Source of the DNA: Acidobacteriota bacterium
GTDB lineage: Bacteria; Acidobacteriota; Blastocatellia; Pyrinomonadales; Pyrinomonadaceae
Assembly: GCA_019639195.1 (NCBI GenBank)
Contig: JAHBSI010000004.1
Coordinates: forward strand, 62,001 to 126,000
Direction of reading: 5' to 3'
Length of the DNA stretch: 64,000 nt
The translations under genes were made by a program, and so were the position numbers. Under the pieces are notes generated by a model. It had not been told where the DNA came from. It saw only the letters and a program-made list of their open reading frames with translations, and ran no database searches. Positions 24,748 to 32,950 of this stretch are shown one piece after another; position 1 is the stretch's first letter; every line of letters starts with the position of its first letter.

Positions 24748-24769
24748 GTTTGCCACTGTGCTCTTACAC
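24748..24769. repeat. 22-bp motif, copy 2
   Basis: The sequence is identical to 15245-15266 over 22 bp. It lies between tRNA-Arg and its downstream terminator. On the minus strand it starts GTGTAAGAGCACAGTGG and is followed about 65 bp later by the terminator, so it may belong to a small RNA of up to 200 nt. Flanks share only short pieces (GAACG, GGAAG) with copy 1. Confidence 0.8.
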
Positions 24770-24859
24770 GCTTTTCTTCCGTTCATTTAAAGAAAACGTA
24801 CATTAGCCTTTCGTTTCCACAAAATCCGGCCTTTCTTGCTTATTTTTTCAGGGCTTTGG

Positions 24860-24936
24860 TGGTGGTCCCGGCTGGATTCGAACCAGCGGCCTTCCGCTTA
24901 GGAGGCGGACGCTCTATCCAACTGAGCTACGGGACC
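24860..24936 (-). tRNA. tRNA-Arg (CCT)
   Basis: On the minus strand the acceptor GGTCCCG pairs with CGGGACC, the anticodon stem CCGCC/GGCGG-type arm carries the loop CTCCTAA with anticodon CCT, and the T arm reads CTGGTTCGAATCCAG. CCA is encoded. It lies 23 bases downstream of apt in the same direction. Confidence 0.97.
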
Positions 24937-24959
24937 GGAAACTACTGAATTTGAACCGC

Positions 24960-25481
24960 CTAGCTGTCGTAGCGAACCAGCGACTGAACATTATAACCCG
25001 CGAACTTGTCGCGGCCCTTAAGAAAGTCCAGTTCTACGACAAAAAGCAGCCCTGCGACCGTGCCGCCGACGCTCTCAACAAGGTCAACGACGGCGCGTGC
25101 CGTACCGCCCGTTGCAAGCAGATCGTCGACGATCAATACGTTGTGGCCGGCACTGACCGCGTCCTTGTGCATTTCGAGGGTGTCCGTGCCGTATTCAAGG
25201 TCGTAGGAGATCGAGACACGCTCGGCGGGGAGCTTCTTCGGTTTGCGAACCGGGATAAAGCCCGCGTCGAGTTTGTATGCGACCGGTGCACCAAAAATAA
25301 AGCCGCGTGATTCCACGCCGATCACGGTATCGACCTTGTGTCCGTTCGCGAGCTCAGCAAGAGCATTGACCGAGTCACGCAGGCCTGTGGGGTCGAGCAA
25401 GAGCGTCGTTATGTCGTAAAAGTTAATGCCGGGTTTTGGGAAATCCGGCACTTCTCGGATAAGTTTCTTTAAGTTTTCCAT
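24960..25481 (-). CDS. apt: Adenine phosphoribosyltransferase
   Basis: The 173-residue enzyme converts adenine and PRPP into AMP in purine salvage. It shows the family start [42 protein letters not shown], and the PRPP-binding loop [14 protein letters not shown]. Length is normal for the family. It follows the acylphosphatase gene by 9 bases and is itself followed by tRNA-Arg. Confidence 0.97.
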   Translation of the reverse strand: MENLKKLIREVPDFPKPGINFYDITTLLLDPTGLRDSVNALAELANGHKVDTVIGVESRGFIFGAPVAYKLDAGFIPVRKPKKLPAERVSISYDLEYGTDTLEMHKDAVSAGHNVLIVDDLLATGGTARAVVDLVESVGGTVAGLLFVVELDFLKGRDKFAGYNVQSLVRYDS

Positions 25482-25490
25482 TCTCTTCTA

Positions 25491-25763
25491 TTATTTTTCG
25501 ATCCTGAACGTAGAGTATTCGCCCGTCGGTTCTTCAACGATCTCCTCGAGCATTTCGACCGCAGAATACGGCGGCCCGGCGGCGATGTCTTCCTTAAAGG
25601 CCGCAACTGCAGGCTCAATGCCTTCGGCAAAAGCCTCAACACGGCCGTCGCTCAAGTTCCTAATAAAGCCGCGGATCTGGTGCTTCGCCGCAGATCGCTG
25701 TGCAAAGTAGCGAAACCCGACGCCCTGAACTCTTCCGCTTACAAAATATCGCCTTGCGATCAT
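25491..25763 (-). CDS. acyP: Acylphosphatase
   Basis: The 90-residue protein has the signature VSGRVQGVGFRYFAQRSA with the catalytic Arg, and GFIRNLSDGRVEAFAEG with the catalytic Asn. It hydrolyses acyl phosphates such as acetyl phosphate or carbamoyl phosphate. It forms a two-gene operon with apt. Confidence 0.95.
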   Translation of the reverse strand: MIARRYFVSGRVQGVGFRYFAQRSAAKHQIRGFIRNLSDGRVEAFAEGIEPAVAAFKEDIAAGPPYSAVEMLEEIVEEPTGEYSTFRIEK

Positions 25764-25844
25764 CCTTCATTTTGGCCGAATCGAACGCCCGCGTTAAATT
25801 GTGCCAACCTTTTCGTGAGTTGTCCAAACCCTCAAAAATGTCTA

Positions 25845-25945
25845 TTGACAAGATATTGTGGTCGTGTTTAAACTATTCACAATAAAGACGACTGAAGGAC
25901 GCGCTCGGACGGGAATGAGTAAGATGCATTCCTGACGGGTGTTTT
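25845..25945 (+). ncRNA. Possible small RNA between acyP and comEC
   Basis: A perfect TTGACA at 25845-25850 is followed 18 bases later by TAAACT, facing right in a gap where both neighbours lie on the minus strand. About 35 bases downstream, GGAATG and CATTCC form a stem-loop, followed 8 bases on by GTGTTTTTC. The transcript would contain GAAGGACG, a possible CsrA-type AAGGA site. No ORF of any length fits. The terminator is weak, so this is tentative. Confidence 0.25.
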
Positions 25946-25950
25946 TCTAT

Positions 25951-28638
25951 TTAACGGTCCGATTCCGGCGTTATGAAGCTTGATACCGCCATTTCGCGTC
26001 CGTCAGTTTGGATCGTGATCATTCCGTAGCCGCCGGTCGTCAAAACGGCCGCACCTGAATCTTCCCAAGCCGAAACAACCTCCTGATGCGGATGGCCGAA
26101 TTGCGAATGGCGTCCGACGGAGATCACCGCCCACGCGGCCTTTGTTGCGGCGATAAAGTCCGCGGTTGACGACGTTCGGCTGCCGTGATGAGCGACCTTG
26201 ATGACGTCAGAATTAAGCTGCGTGCCGGAGGCGAGCAATTCCTGCTCGGCGTTACGCTCAATGTCGGCGGTCAGCAGCAACGCACGACTGCCGAACACAA
26301 GCCGCATGACGAGCGAATGATCGTTGTCCGATGGCCCCGCAACATCGCCGGCCGGATAAAGGATCTCGACGCGCACACCGCCGATGTCAAGAACGCGTCC
26401 ACGGCCGAGGGTTTCGGTTGGGACGTGCTTACTATCCAGAACGGCTTTTAACTCCGCCAGTTCAGGATCATCGGCGGGAAGCCGCCCAAGAATAGTTTTT
26501 CCGATGGCGAAGCTATTCACAACGTCGATCAGGCCGCCGGTGTGATCAATGTCCGCATGGGAGGCGACGAGGTAGTCGATGCGCGAGTAGCCTTTCGCCC
26601 AGAGCACGGGCGAGACCACCCGTTCGCCGATATTTGACGTGTCGGCCTGAAAAGCCTCCTGATCTTTTTCGTCTGGGTAACTCAAATGCCTTCCGCCGCC
26701 GTCAACCAGCATCGTTTCGCCGTTCGGAAAAGTGATAAAGATCGCATCACCCTGCCCGACATCAATGATGTCCGCCCGAAGTCTGCCGTTCTTTGATGGT
26801 GCAGAGAATGGATGCAGAGCGATGATTGCGGCAAGGGCACAAGCGGCGATTGCTCCAGCGTAAACGCCGTTCTCGACGACCGTATCCCGCAGAAGCCGGA
26901 ATGGGTTCCAAACTACGCAGGCAAATACGAGGATCGCGACGACGATCGCATAAATTATGTAGATCGCACTCGCGGCGCCGGAATAGGTTGGGAGCCGAAA
27001 GCTGAAGAATGCGAGGTTCGAGATGGCTTCCGGAATAAGCAGATTCAAAGAATTACAAATTTCCGCAACGGCAAAGAGCGGCCTTGCGAGCGTTTCGCTG
27101 ACCGCAGCTATACCGATGCCGAAGACCGCCGCGAAACTTTCGATCGCGAGGAAGAATCCTACCCAAAGGTTGCTGAAAACAGACCCGATCGAGATCCGGT
27201 GAAAGTAGATCACGGAAAGAGGAAGGATCGCGAGCTGTACCGCGACAGAGACAAAAAGAGCTTCGAATATATACCGAATAAAGCGCTGTGGGCCTCCTAA
27301 TATCTTTCCGCCGAGCAGCGGAGATTTATCGACATTAGCCGACCAAAGGTCTGTGACCTGATGGCGTTCCCAGGTAGTCGGGTTCCAATAGAGCATCTCG
27401 CAAAACTTCCGCAGCCATTGCTGAATATTCGGCGGAAATGGCGTTTCGGCTGACGGCATCCACGCACCGATCGACTTCAGCTTTAGGATCACCGGAATGG
27501 CGAAGAGTGCGATCGCCGCGACGCTGGCAATTGTGAGTTGGAACGATGCGTCGAACAAACTTGCAGGCTTCCAGGCGAGCAGGATCACGGCCGCAAGGCC
27601 AAGCTGGTTCGCGATGCCTTTCGTCCGATACATCGCATATCCGAGAAGTCCCGCAGTTATCATCAGCGATGCGCGGACGACCGGAAGTTCTGCCCCGACC
27701 GCGATCGTGTATATCCACAATGGAACTATCGCGACGGCAAAATGCAGCCAACGTCTTCGGGTGAAAAACCGTGCGATCAGCAGCAGAACTGCAGCAATGA
27801 ACGTAATGTGCAGGCCCGAGATGACAAGCACGTGAAACGTTCCGCCTTCGCGGTAAACATCCGCAGTCGCTTTGTCCAGCAAACTACGGTCGCCCAGCAA
27901 GCTCGCGGCGAGAACGCCCGCGGTCGATGGCGAAAGATGTCTCTTGAAAGCCGCGACCGCTCTCGAGCGTTGCTGATAGACGAATGCGAGCGGGAGGAAT
28001 GCGGGTTCATCGCCGAGATGCTCGATCAGCATCGGGCTTTTGATCCGTGCAGAGGCATCGACGCCGTTGAGATCCATGCGTGCGATGTTCGAGACCACGC
28101 CGGGATCGCGAAAGTCGTCTTCGCGTTCGAGCACGCATGTAAAACGTATCAGTGAACCGTAAGCCAGGTCATCCGGCGAGGAGGTTTTCTCCGTCACAAA
28201 TGCGATCACGGTGCCTGAGGCATGACGCTCAACGCCTTTGAAGGAAACCGAACGAACTGCGAGTTGGAAACGCCTGCCGTATGGTGTCAATTCAACGGGC
28301 CCGCTGATGACGCCGGTAAGCTCGACTATCCCGTAAGTCGGAAGAACTTTTGATTCGATGAATGCCCTGATCCGATCAGGTGCAACGCTGCCTTTCGCGG
28401 CGGAGAAGCAGAATGCACCGCCAAACAGGAACGCGATGCAAAGTAGGGCCGTCGCATATTGTGTGGTTCTGACGGCGAAGGCTGCGCCCGCCGGTATGAG
28501 CGATAATGCCAGCCAGACCCAGATACTCACATTCCCGCAATACGACGCTGTCGTGATGCCGCAGGCAAAACACACCGCTAAGATCGCGAGCGGCCAAAGC
28601 GAGAAGAGTTTTGCGGTATTACGCGCCGTTCTCGTCAT
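25951..28638 (-). CDS. comEC: ComEC/Rec2 DNA uptake channel
   Basis: The 895-residue membrane protein has an N-terminal OB-like domain (AFIESKVLPTYGIVELTGVISGPVEL), a central competence domain with many helices (HLSPSTAGVLAASLLGDRSLLD and FHVLVISGLHITFIAAVLLL, the ISGxH signature) and a C-terminal metallo-beta-lactamase-like domain (DVGQGDAIFITFPNGETMLVDGG; SHADIDHTGGLID; KVAHHGSRTSS). It forms the inner-membrane channel for transforming DNA and degrades one strand. The ATG overlaps the comEA stop (ATGA), so that start is used. With comEA it suggests natural competence. Confidence 0.96.
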   Translation of the reverse strand: MTRTARNTAKLFSLWPLAILAVCFACGITTASYCGNVSIWVWLALSLIPAGAAFAVRTTQYATALLCIAFLFGGAFCFSAAKGSVAPDRIRAFIESKVLPTYGIVELTGVISGPVELTPYGRRFQLAVRSVSFKGVERHASGTVIAFVTEKTSSPDDLAYGSLIRFTCVLEREDDFRDPGVVSNIARMDLNGVDASARIKSPMLIEHLGDEPAFLPLAFVYQQRSRAVAAFKRHLSPSTAGVLAASLLGDRSLLDKATADVYREGGTFHVLVISGLHITFIAAVLLLIARFFTRRRWLHFAVAIVPLWIYTIAVGAELPVVRASLMITAGLLGYAMYRTKGIANQLGLAAVILLAWKPASLFDASFQLTIASVAAIALFAIPVILKLKSIGAWMPSAETPFPPNIQQWLRKFCEMLYWNPTTWERHQVTDLWSANVDKSPLLGGKILGGPQRFIRYIFEALFVSVAVQLAILPLSVIYFHRISIGSVFSNLWVGFFLAIESFAAVFGIGIAAVSETLARPLFAVAEICNSLNLLIPEAISNLAFFSFRLPTYSGAASAIYIIYAIVVAILVFACVVWNPFRLLRDTVVENGVYAGAIAACALAAIIALHPFSAPSKNGRLRADIIDVGQGDAIFITFPNGETMLVDGGGRHLSYPDEKDQEAFQADTSNIGERVVSPVLWAKGYSRIDYLVASHADIDHTGGLIDVVNSFAIGKTILGRLPADDPELAELKAVLDSKHVPTETLGRGRVLDIGGVRVEILYPAGDVAGPSDNDHSLVMRLVFGSRALLLTADIERNAEQELLASGTQLNSDVIKVAHHGSRTSSTADFIAATKAAWAVISVGRHSQFGHPHQEVVSAWEDSGAAVLTTGGYGMITIQTDGREMAVSSFITPESDR

Positions 28639-28925
28639 TTGGCGCACACCAATTGCTTGAATTCAAGGAATCGGCTTTCGCTCATACCGCGAATTAGCAG
28701 GAGCTGTTCCGGCCGCCGAAACTTGCCGTGCGTGGAGCGAAATTCAAGTATCAGTTTTGCCGTCGGCCCGCCGACGCCGGGCAAGCGGACGAGTTCATCT
28801 TCGCTTGCGGCATTCAGGTCAAGTTGTCCGGTCGAACATGCGGCGGGCGGTGTTTCGTAATGGACGCGCCTTGAGCAGGACGAAAGCAGAAGAGCGCAGA
28901 TTAGCACGAGGATGGGAGAACGCAT
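28635..28925 (-). CDS. comEA: ComEA-like helix-hairpin-helix lipoprotein
   Basis: The 96-residue protein has a lipoprotein signal peptide with lipobox LSSC (Cys 17) and one helix-hairpin-helix domain: LDLNAASEDELVRLPGVGGPTAKLILEFRSTHG, followed by FRRPEQLLLIRGM. ComEA binds double-stranded DNA in the periplasm and pulls it toward ComEC. Most ComEA proteins are anchored by a transmembrane helix; a lipid anchor is a variation. Its stop overlaps the comEC start. Confidence 0.9.
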   Translation of the reverse strand: MRSPILVLICALLLSSCSRRVHYETPPAACSTGQLDLNAASEDELVRLPGVGGPTAKLILEFRSTHGKFRRPEQLLLIRGMSESRFLEFKQLVCAK

Positions 28926-28951
28926 CTGATCGGGGAGTTAGATGGACTTTC

Positions 28952-31417
28952 TTACTGTTCGTTCTCCATTTCCGCGAGATCCTGCACGTCCTCAAACGCC
29001 TTTGCAAGCACAGGCCGTGCACGAGTGGAACCGTCCATCTCGCCGATATAACCATCGATCACCATTGCGTCGAGGATCGCAGCCGCGCGTCCGTATCCTA
29101 TCCGCAATTGACGCTGCAGCAGAGAGGTCGAACCGCGTTTTGCCTGAACGACCGATCTCAACGCTTCGAAGTACAACGGATCCTGTCGCCCCGGTGCGGA
29201 ATTTCCGCCGCCGCCGGCTTCTTCCTCGCCCTCGACGATCGTCTTGTCGTACGTTGCCTCGACCTTTTGAGCCTTTATGAACTCGACGACCTTCTTGATC
29301 TCGGCTTCGTTCACGAAGGCACCGTGCACGCGGGTCACGTTCGAATTGCCCGGTGGCAGGAAGAGCATGTCGCCCATACCGAGCAAACCTTCAGCCCCGT
29401 TGGAATCAATGATCGTGCGGCTGTCCACCTTGGACGAAACGCGGAACGAGATACGCGAAGGGAAGTTCGCCTTGATCAAGCCCGTGATAACGTCAACAGA
29501 CGGCCGCTGCGTCGCAAGTATCAGATGAATGCCGACGGCACGTGCCATCTGCGCGAGACGCGTGATCGATTCTTCGACGTCCTTGCCCGAAACCATCATC
29601 AGGTCAGCAAGTTCGTCGATAATGATCACGATGTAGGGCAGGATCTTGTGCGGTTCGCCGTTATCATCCCATTGCTCGAGGGCGTTTCGGCGTTTTGCTT
29701 CTACGTTGTAGCCGTCGATGTTGCGAACACCGTAGCCGGCAAGCTCCTTGTAACGGCGTTCCATCTCGCCGACGGCCCAGCGAAGTGCGTTCGACGCGCG
29801 TTTCGGGTCGGTGATGATCGGCACCGCGAGATGTGGAATGTCGGCATAAAGCCCTAATTCCAAGCGCTTGGGATCGACCATTATGAATTTCACTTCGTCG
29901 GGTTTTGCCTTATAAAGGATCGACATCACGAGCGTGTTCACGCCGACCGATTTTCCCGCACCGGTCGCGCCGGCGATAAGCAGGTGCGGCATCTTCGCAA
30001 GCTCGGTCACGTAATTCGTGCCGTCGATCGTCTTACCCAATGCGAGCGTAAGAAGAGCGTTGGAGTCCTCGAATTCCGGGCTTTCGACGATCTCACGCAG
30101 GAAGATCGTTTCGCGTTTGCGGTTCGGGACCTCGATGCCGACGTAGGCTTTGCCCGGAATGCGGTCGATGCGTATAGACTCGGCTTTCAATGCGAGGCAG
30201 AGGTCATCGACAAGTCCCGTTACACGCGAATATTTCACGCCGGCGTCCGGCTTGAATTCGTATGTCGTAACGACCGGGCCGCGGGTGATATTCATCACTT
30301 TGCCGCCGACATTGAATTCCGTCGTCTTGTCCGTCAGGTCTTTCGCGGTCGCGAAAAGTTCGTTCTCGTCCTGCTTGATCTTCGGAGCAGGCGGCGTCAG
30401 CAGTTCGGCGGTCGGGAGCTTGTAGTCATCGTAATCCGTCGAAGCTCCCGGAACCGGGCCAGAGTCGGCATCGGCCGTTTCTAACTTCTTCTTGCGCGTG
30501 CGTTTGGGAGCAGCGTCAGCAGCCGGTTCTTCGGGCAGTTCGCCGTCGGCCACCTTTGTGGTGGCATACGGGTCGGCATCCACCGTCGGCACGGAAACAT
30601 CAGAGGTTTCTTCAACCGCGATATTCTTAGTTCGCTTTGCGATCGAAGGCGATTGGCCGTCGATCTCCGGCATCACGATCGTCGGGGGAATTTCGGCGTC
30701 GTCCGCTTTTTCTCGCAATTCGCGGCGTTTTTCTGCACGTAATTTGGCGGCCGAATCATCCGTCGAACCGGCCGGCATCAAACGCTCGAACCAGCCGCTT
30801 GCACGCACATAGATCCCGCCGCCCGCAACTTCCATATGCGAAAGAAAACCGGCGAGCGTTGCGTTCGTGACAAGTATCAGCGAGCAAGCCAACACCGCGG
30901 CAAGCAAGATGCCCGCCCCGACGTTGCCGATCAGATGTGCGGTGCCCCGGGCTGTCGCTTCGCCGACGATCGCTCCGTAGCCGCCAAGAAGTGCGATAAG
31001 GCCGGCGAGCGAAACAGACAGGAATACAAAGCCCGCAACTCGAAGGCCGCTTGGCCTAAGGCTCGATGCTCGGAAGACGCGCCACGCGATCAGCCCGATC
31101 AGGAATGGGAAGAAGTATGCTGTCCAGCCAAAAAGATTCAGGAGAAGAGCGGCGATATTTGACCCGATCGGCCCGACCCAATTCCGTGTGCCGGCCGTGC
31201 TGCCCGTTGAGAAAAGCGACCGGTCCGCGGGGCTGTTCGTAACAAGGCTCAAAAAGACCAGCAATGCCGCCGCGGCAACGATGATCGCGACGATATCGTT
31301 CGAAAGCGAATGCTCCTGAACCTTGCCTTTTTTGGCGAGCAGCGTCGTGCCGTCCGCAAGGCAAAAGTTTATATCGTCGTCTTTATAGACCGTTTTGCAG
31401 GCTGGGCAGACTTTCAT
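28952..31417 (-). CDS. ftsK: DNA translocase FtsK with N-terminal zinc-ribbon head
   Basis: FtsK moves chromosome ends through the division septum and activates dimer resolution. The 821-residue protein has four membrane helices (about 45-180), a low-complexity linker, a RecA-like motor with Walker A IAGATGAGKSVGVNT and Walker B YIVIIIDELADLMM, and a C-terminal winged-helix gamma domain (SLLQRQLRIGYGRAAAILDAM) that reads KOPS-like sites. Unusually the first 30 residues form a small zinc-ribbon-like head, CPACKTVYKDDDINFCLADG. The final 27-base gap to comEA suggests independent transcription of comEA. Confidence 0.96.
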   Translation of the reverse strand: MKVCPACKTVYKDDDINFCLADGTTLLAKKGKVQEHSLSNDIVAIIVAAAALLVFLSLVTNSPADRSLFSTGSTAGTRNWVGPIGSNIAALLLNLFGWTAYFFPFLIGLIAWRVFRASSLRPSGLRVAGFVFLSVSLAGLIALLGGYGAIVGEATARGTAHLIGNVGAGILLAAVLACSLILVTNATLAGFLSHMEVAGGGIYVRASGWFERLMPAGSTDDSAAKLRAEKRRELREKADDAEIPPTIVMPEIDGQSPSIAKRTKNIAVEETSDVSVPTVDADPYATTKVADGELPEEPAADAAPKRTRKKKLETADADSGPVPGASTDYDDYKLPTAELLTPPAPKIKQDENELFATAKDLTDKTTEFNVGGKVMNITRGPVVTTYEFKPDAGVKYSRVTGLVDDLCLALKAESIRIDRIPGKAYVGIEVPNRKRETIFLREIVESPEFEDSNALLTLALGKTIDGTNYVTELAKMPHLLIAGATGAGKSVGVNTLVMSILYKAKPDEVKFIMVDPKRLELGLYADIPHLAVPIITDPKRASNALRWAVGEMERRYKELAGYGVRNIDGYNVEAKRRNALEQWDDNGEPHKILPYIVIIIDELADLMMVSGKDVEESITRLAQMARAVGIHLILATQRPSVDVITGLIKANFPSRISFRVSSKVDSRTIIDSNGAEGLLGMGDMLFLPPGNSNVTRVHGAFVNEAEIKKVVEFIKAQKVEATYDKTIVEGEEEAGGGGNSAPGRQDPLYFEALRSVVQAKRGSTSLLQRQLRIGYGRAAAILDAMVIDGYIGEMDGSTRARPVLAKAFEDVQDLAEMENEQ

Positions 31418-31581
31418 ACCGGAATTCCACGTCTTGAAGGATCGTTAATGCAGAAAAGCGCGTAAACCGTCGCCCTGTTCCCTTGATCAGGCCCGGCGAC
31501 GCATATCTAACTTAAGTTCTACGCAATTAAGCGTCGTTCTGTCAACAATTAAATGGCATAACCTCAGCGATCCATTACATT

Positions 31582-32035
31582 TTAATCGCCGAACGTTGCA
31601 TACTCGTTCACGCTGACTCTTTGACTCGACACCACCTCTTCGCCAAACGCCGCGAAGTATTTTCGATTCACCACCGCCGACCGTATCCCGTATAGTCTTT
31701 GCGCACCTCGTCGGACGTCATCGTGTACTTATTCCCACTGACTCTCTGCGGCGAAGAGACCTCTTCACCAAACGCCGCAAAGTCTTTTCGGTTAGTGACG
31801 GCGCCGTCTTCGTTCGTCGTAACCCTCGGGCTCCCCAAGTGATCCGCGGTCAAATAGCTCACTTGCTGAACGGTCGCCAATGCACTCGAGTACTCGGCTA
31901 TCAATACTCCTGATGCGTCATAAACGAAAATCGTGGCCTCGGTCGAGGTCACTTTCTTAACTCTTTTGCCTTCGCCATCGTCAACATACGTCGCATGCGG
32001 CGTCCAATCCGAACTGTCGCGCCGCGTTGCGAGGT
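31582..32035 (-). pseudogene. RHS-repeat protein remnant, two broken pieces
   Basis: Reading leftward, 32035-31668 encodes a piece with YVDDGEGKRVKKVTSTEAT, VYDASGVLIAEYSS and YLTADHLGSPRVTTNEDG, typical RHS C-terminal core repeats. It breaks off at KDYTGYGRRW, where an intact RHS protein would continue with the core end and a toxin tip. Directly after a frame change a second piece (about 31673-31582) repeats NRKYFAAFGEEV and then also stops. There is no start codon with a ribosome-binding site and no secretion domain. This is the debris of an RHS gene or cassette. Confidence 0.85.
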
Positions 32036-32037
32036 TG

Positions 32038-32721
32038 CTACTTCGTCGGTGCACGGTCCTTGATCTTGATCGATTCGAGAAATTGAGCCATCTGCGGCTC
32101 CCAAAACTCGCGATCTCTTTCATGGAAGCGGGTTTGTATCGTGTAACGTAGATCGTGATTGAAGATATAGCAATTCATAGATACGTCCAGTCCACCATCA
32201 CGGAAGCGTGTTCGGACGGTGACGCAAATTGCGGTGCCTCCGCCGATGGGTTTTAATTCCGGACCAAGCCACTCGACAACCGAATCTCCATCATCTTTCG
32301 CCTTCTTGATTACTGCGACCTTTAGCTCCTCAAAGCTACGCTTTATTGCGGCACTTTCCAGGGTGACCGGGCTGGTCAGATCTTGGCAAAGCAGCCCATC
32401 GCACGGGTCGATACGGATGTCGACATCGCCAAAATCCGGAGTGCTCCCGGGGAGCGTTCCGCCCTTCGATGATGAAGCCGAAAAGATCGGCTCTAAGCCC
32501 TCAAACTTCCCTACATCTACGTGATTTATCGGCCCCCTCTCAATTTGGGGTTCGAACAATGGACGCAAGGAATTCGGGAGCCGAAACTCGCCGAAATCCT
32601 TTAGGTCGAACAAGTCACTGTTTTTCGACTGTTGCTGTCCGGAGACCGTAAAGATCACGCCTGCGAAAATAAAAGAAGTTAGGAAAAATCGAAATAAGAC
32701 TGTTTGATATTTCTTGAGCAC
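32038..32721 (-). CDS. Secreted hypothetical protein
   Basis: The 227-residue protein starts at a GTG (32721) with GGAGG 7 bases before it, leading into the signal peptide VLKKYQTVLFRFFLTSFIFAGVIFTVSG. The mature part has CDGLLCQD (two Cys that may form a disulfide) and a beta-rich end with VTVRTRFRDGGLDVSMNCYIFNHDLRYTIQTRF. The family was not recognised. The frame stays open upstream to 33090, but that part is antisense to the BON gene and not real. The gene ends 2 bases before the RHS remnant begins, so its downstream DNA was probably rearranged. Confidence 0.75.
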   Translation of the reverse strand: MLKKYQTVLFRFFLTSFIFAGVIFTVSGQQQSKNSDLFDLKDFGEFRLPNSLRPLFEPQIERGPINHVDVGKFEGLEPIFSASSSKGGTLPGSTPDFGDVDIRIDPCDGLLCQDLTSPVTLESAAIKRSFEELKVAVIKKAKDDGDSVVEWLGPELKPIGGGTAICVTVRTRFRDGGLDVSMNCYIFNHDLRYTIQTRFHERDREFWEPQMAQFLESIKIKDRAPTK

Positions 32722-32822
32722 TAGAATACCTCCACTTCCCGCGTGTTTATGATTAACTCGGGTTTCTAAACAACCTGCCGGCTTAACGACCGTATCGCTC
32801 ATTAAAACAAGCGACGTTTCAT

Positions 32823-32852
32823 AGATTACACAAAGTTGCATTGCCTTGTCAA
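32823..32852 (-). promoter_or_regulatory. Promoter of the secreted hypothetical gene
   Basis: On the minus strand TTGACA (32852-32847) and TAATCT (32828-32823) are separated by 18 bp. It lies about 100 bp upstream of the GTG start at 32721. Confidence 0.6.
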
Positions 32853-32898
32853 CACTTTTTTCGTCAACCGCGAGCCGGACCATTTTGGGCGCAAAAAA

Positions 32899-32927
32899 GG
32901 CCGTCCGGAGGGATATTCCGGGCGGCC
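32899..32927 (-). terminator. Terminator of the BON-domain gene
   Basis: GGCCGTCCGG pairs with CCGGGCGGCC (one G-U) around a 9-base loop and is followed on the minus strand by TTTTTTGCG. It lies 24 bases after the BON gene stop. Confidence 0.85.
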
Positions 32928-32950
32928 CGAATGAGGAAGGAGCGTGGGAA

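Noticed and set aside
24652-24860. RNase P RNA or tmRNA
   Set aside because: GTAAGAGC recalls a piece of RNase P RNA, but none of the conserved regions (GAGGAAAGTCC, ACAGAA) nor a tmRNA acceptor is present.
28757-29857. 366-codon open frame on the plus strand
   Set aside because: It is antisense to comEA and ftsK and is rich in Arg and His as expected for a shadow frame.
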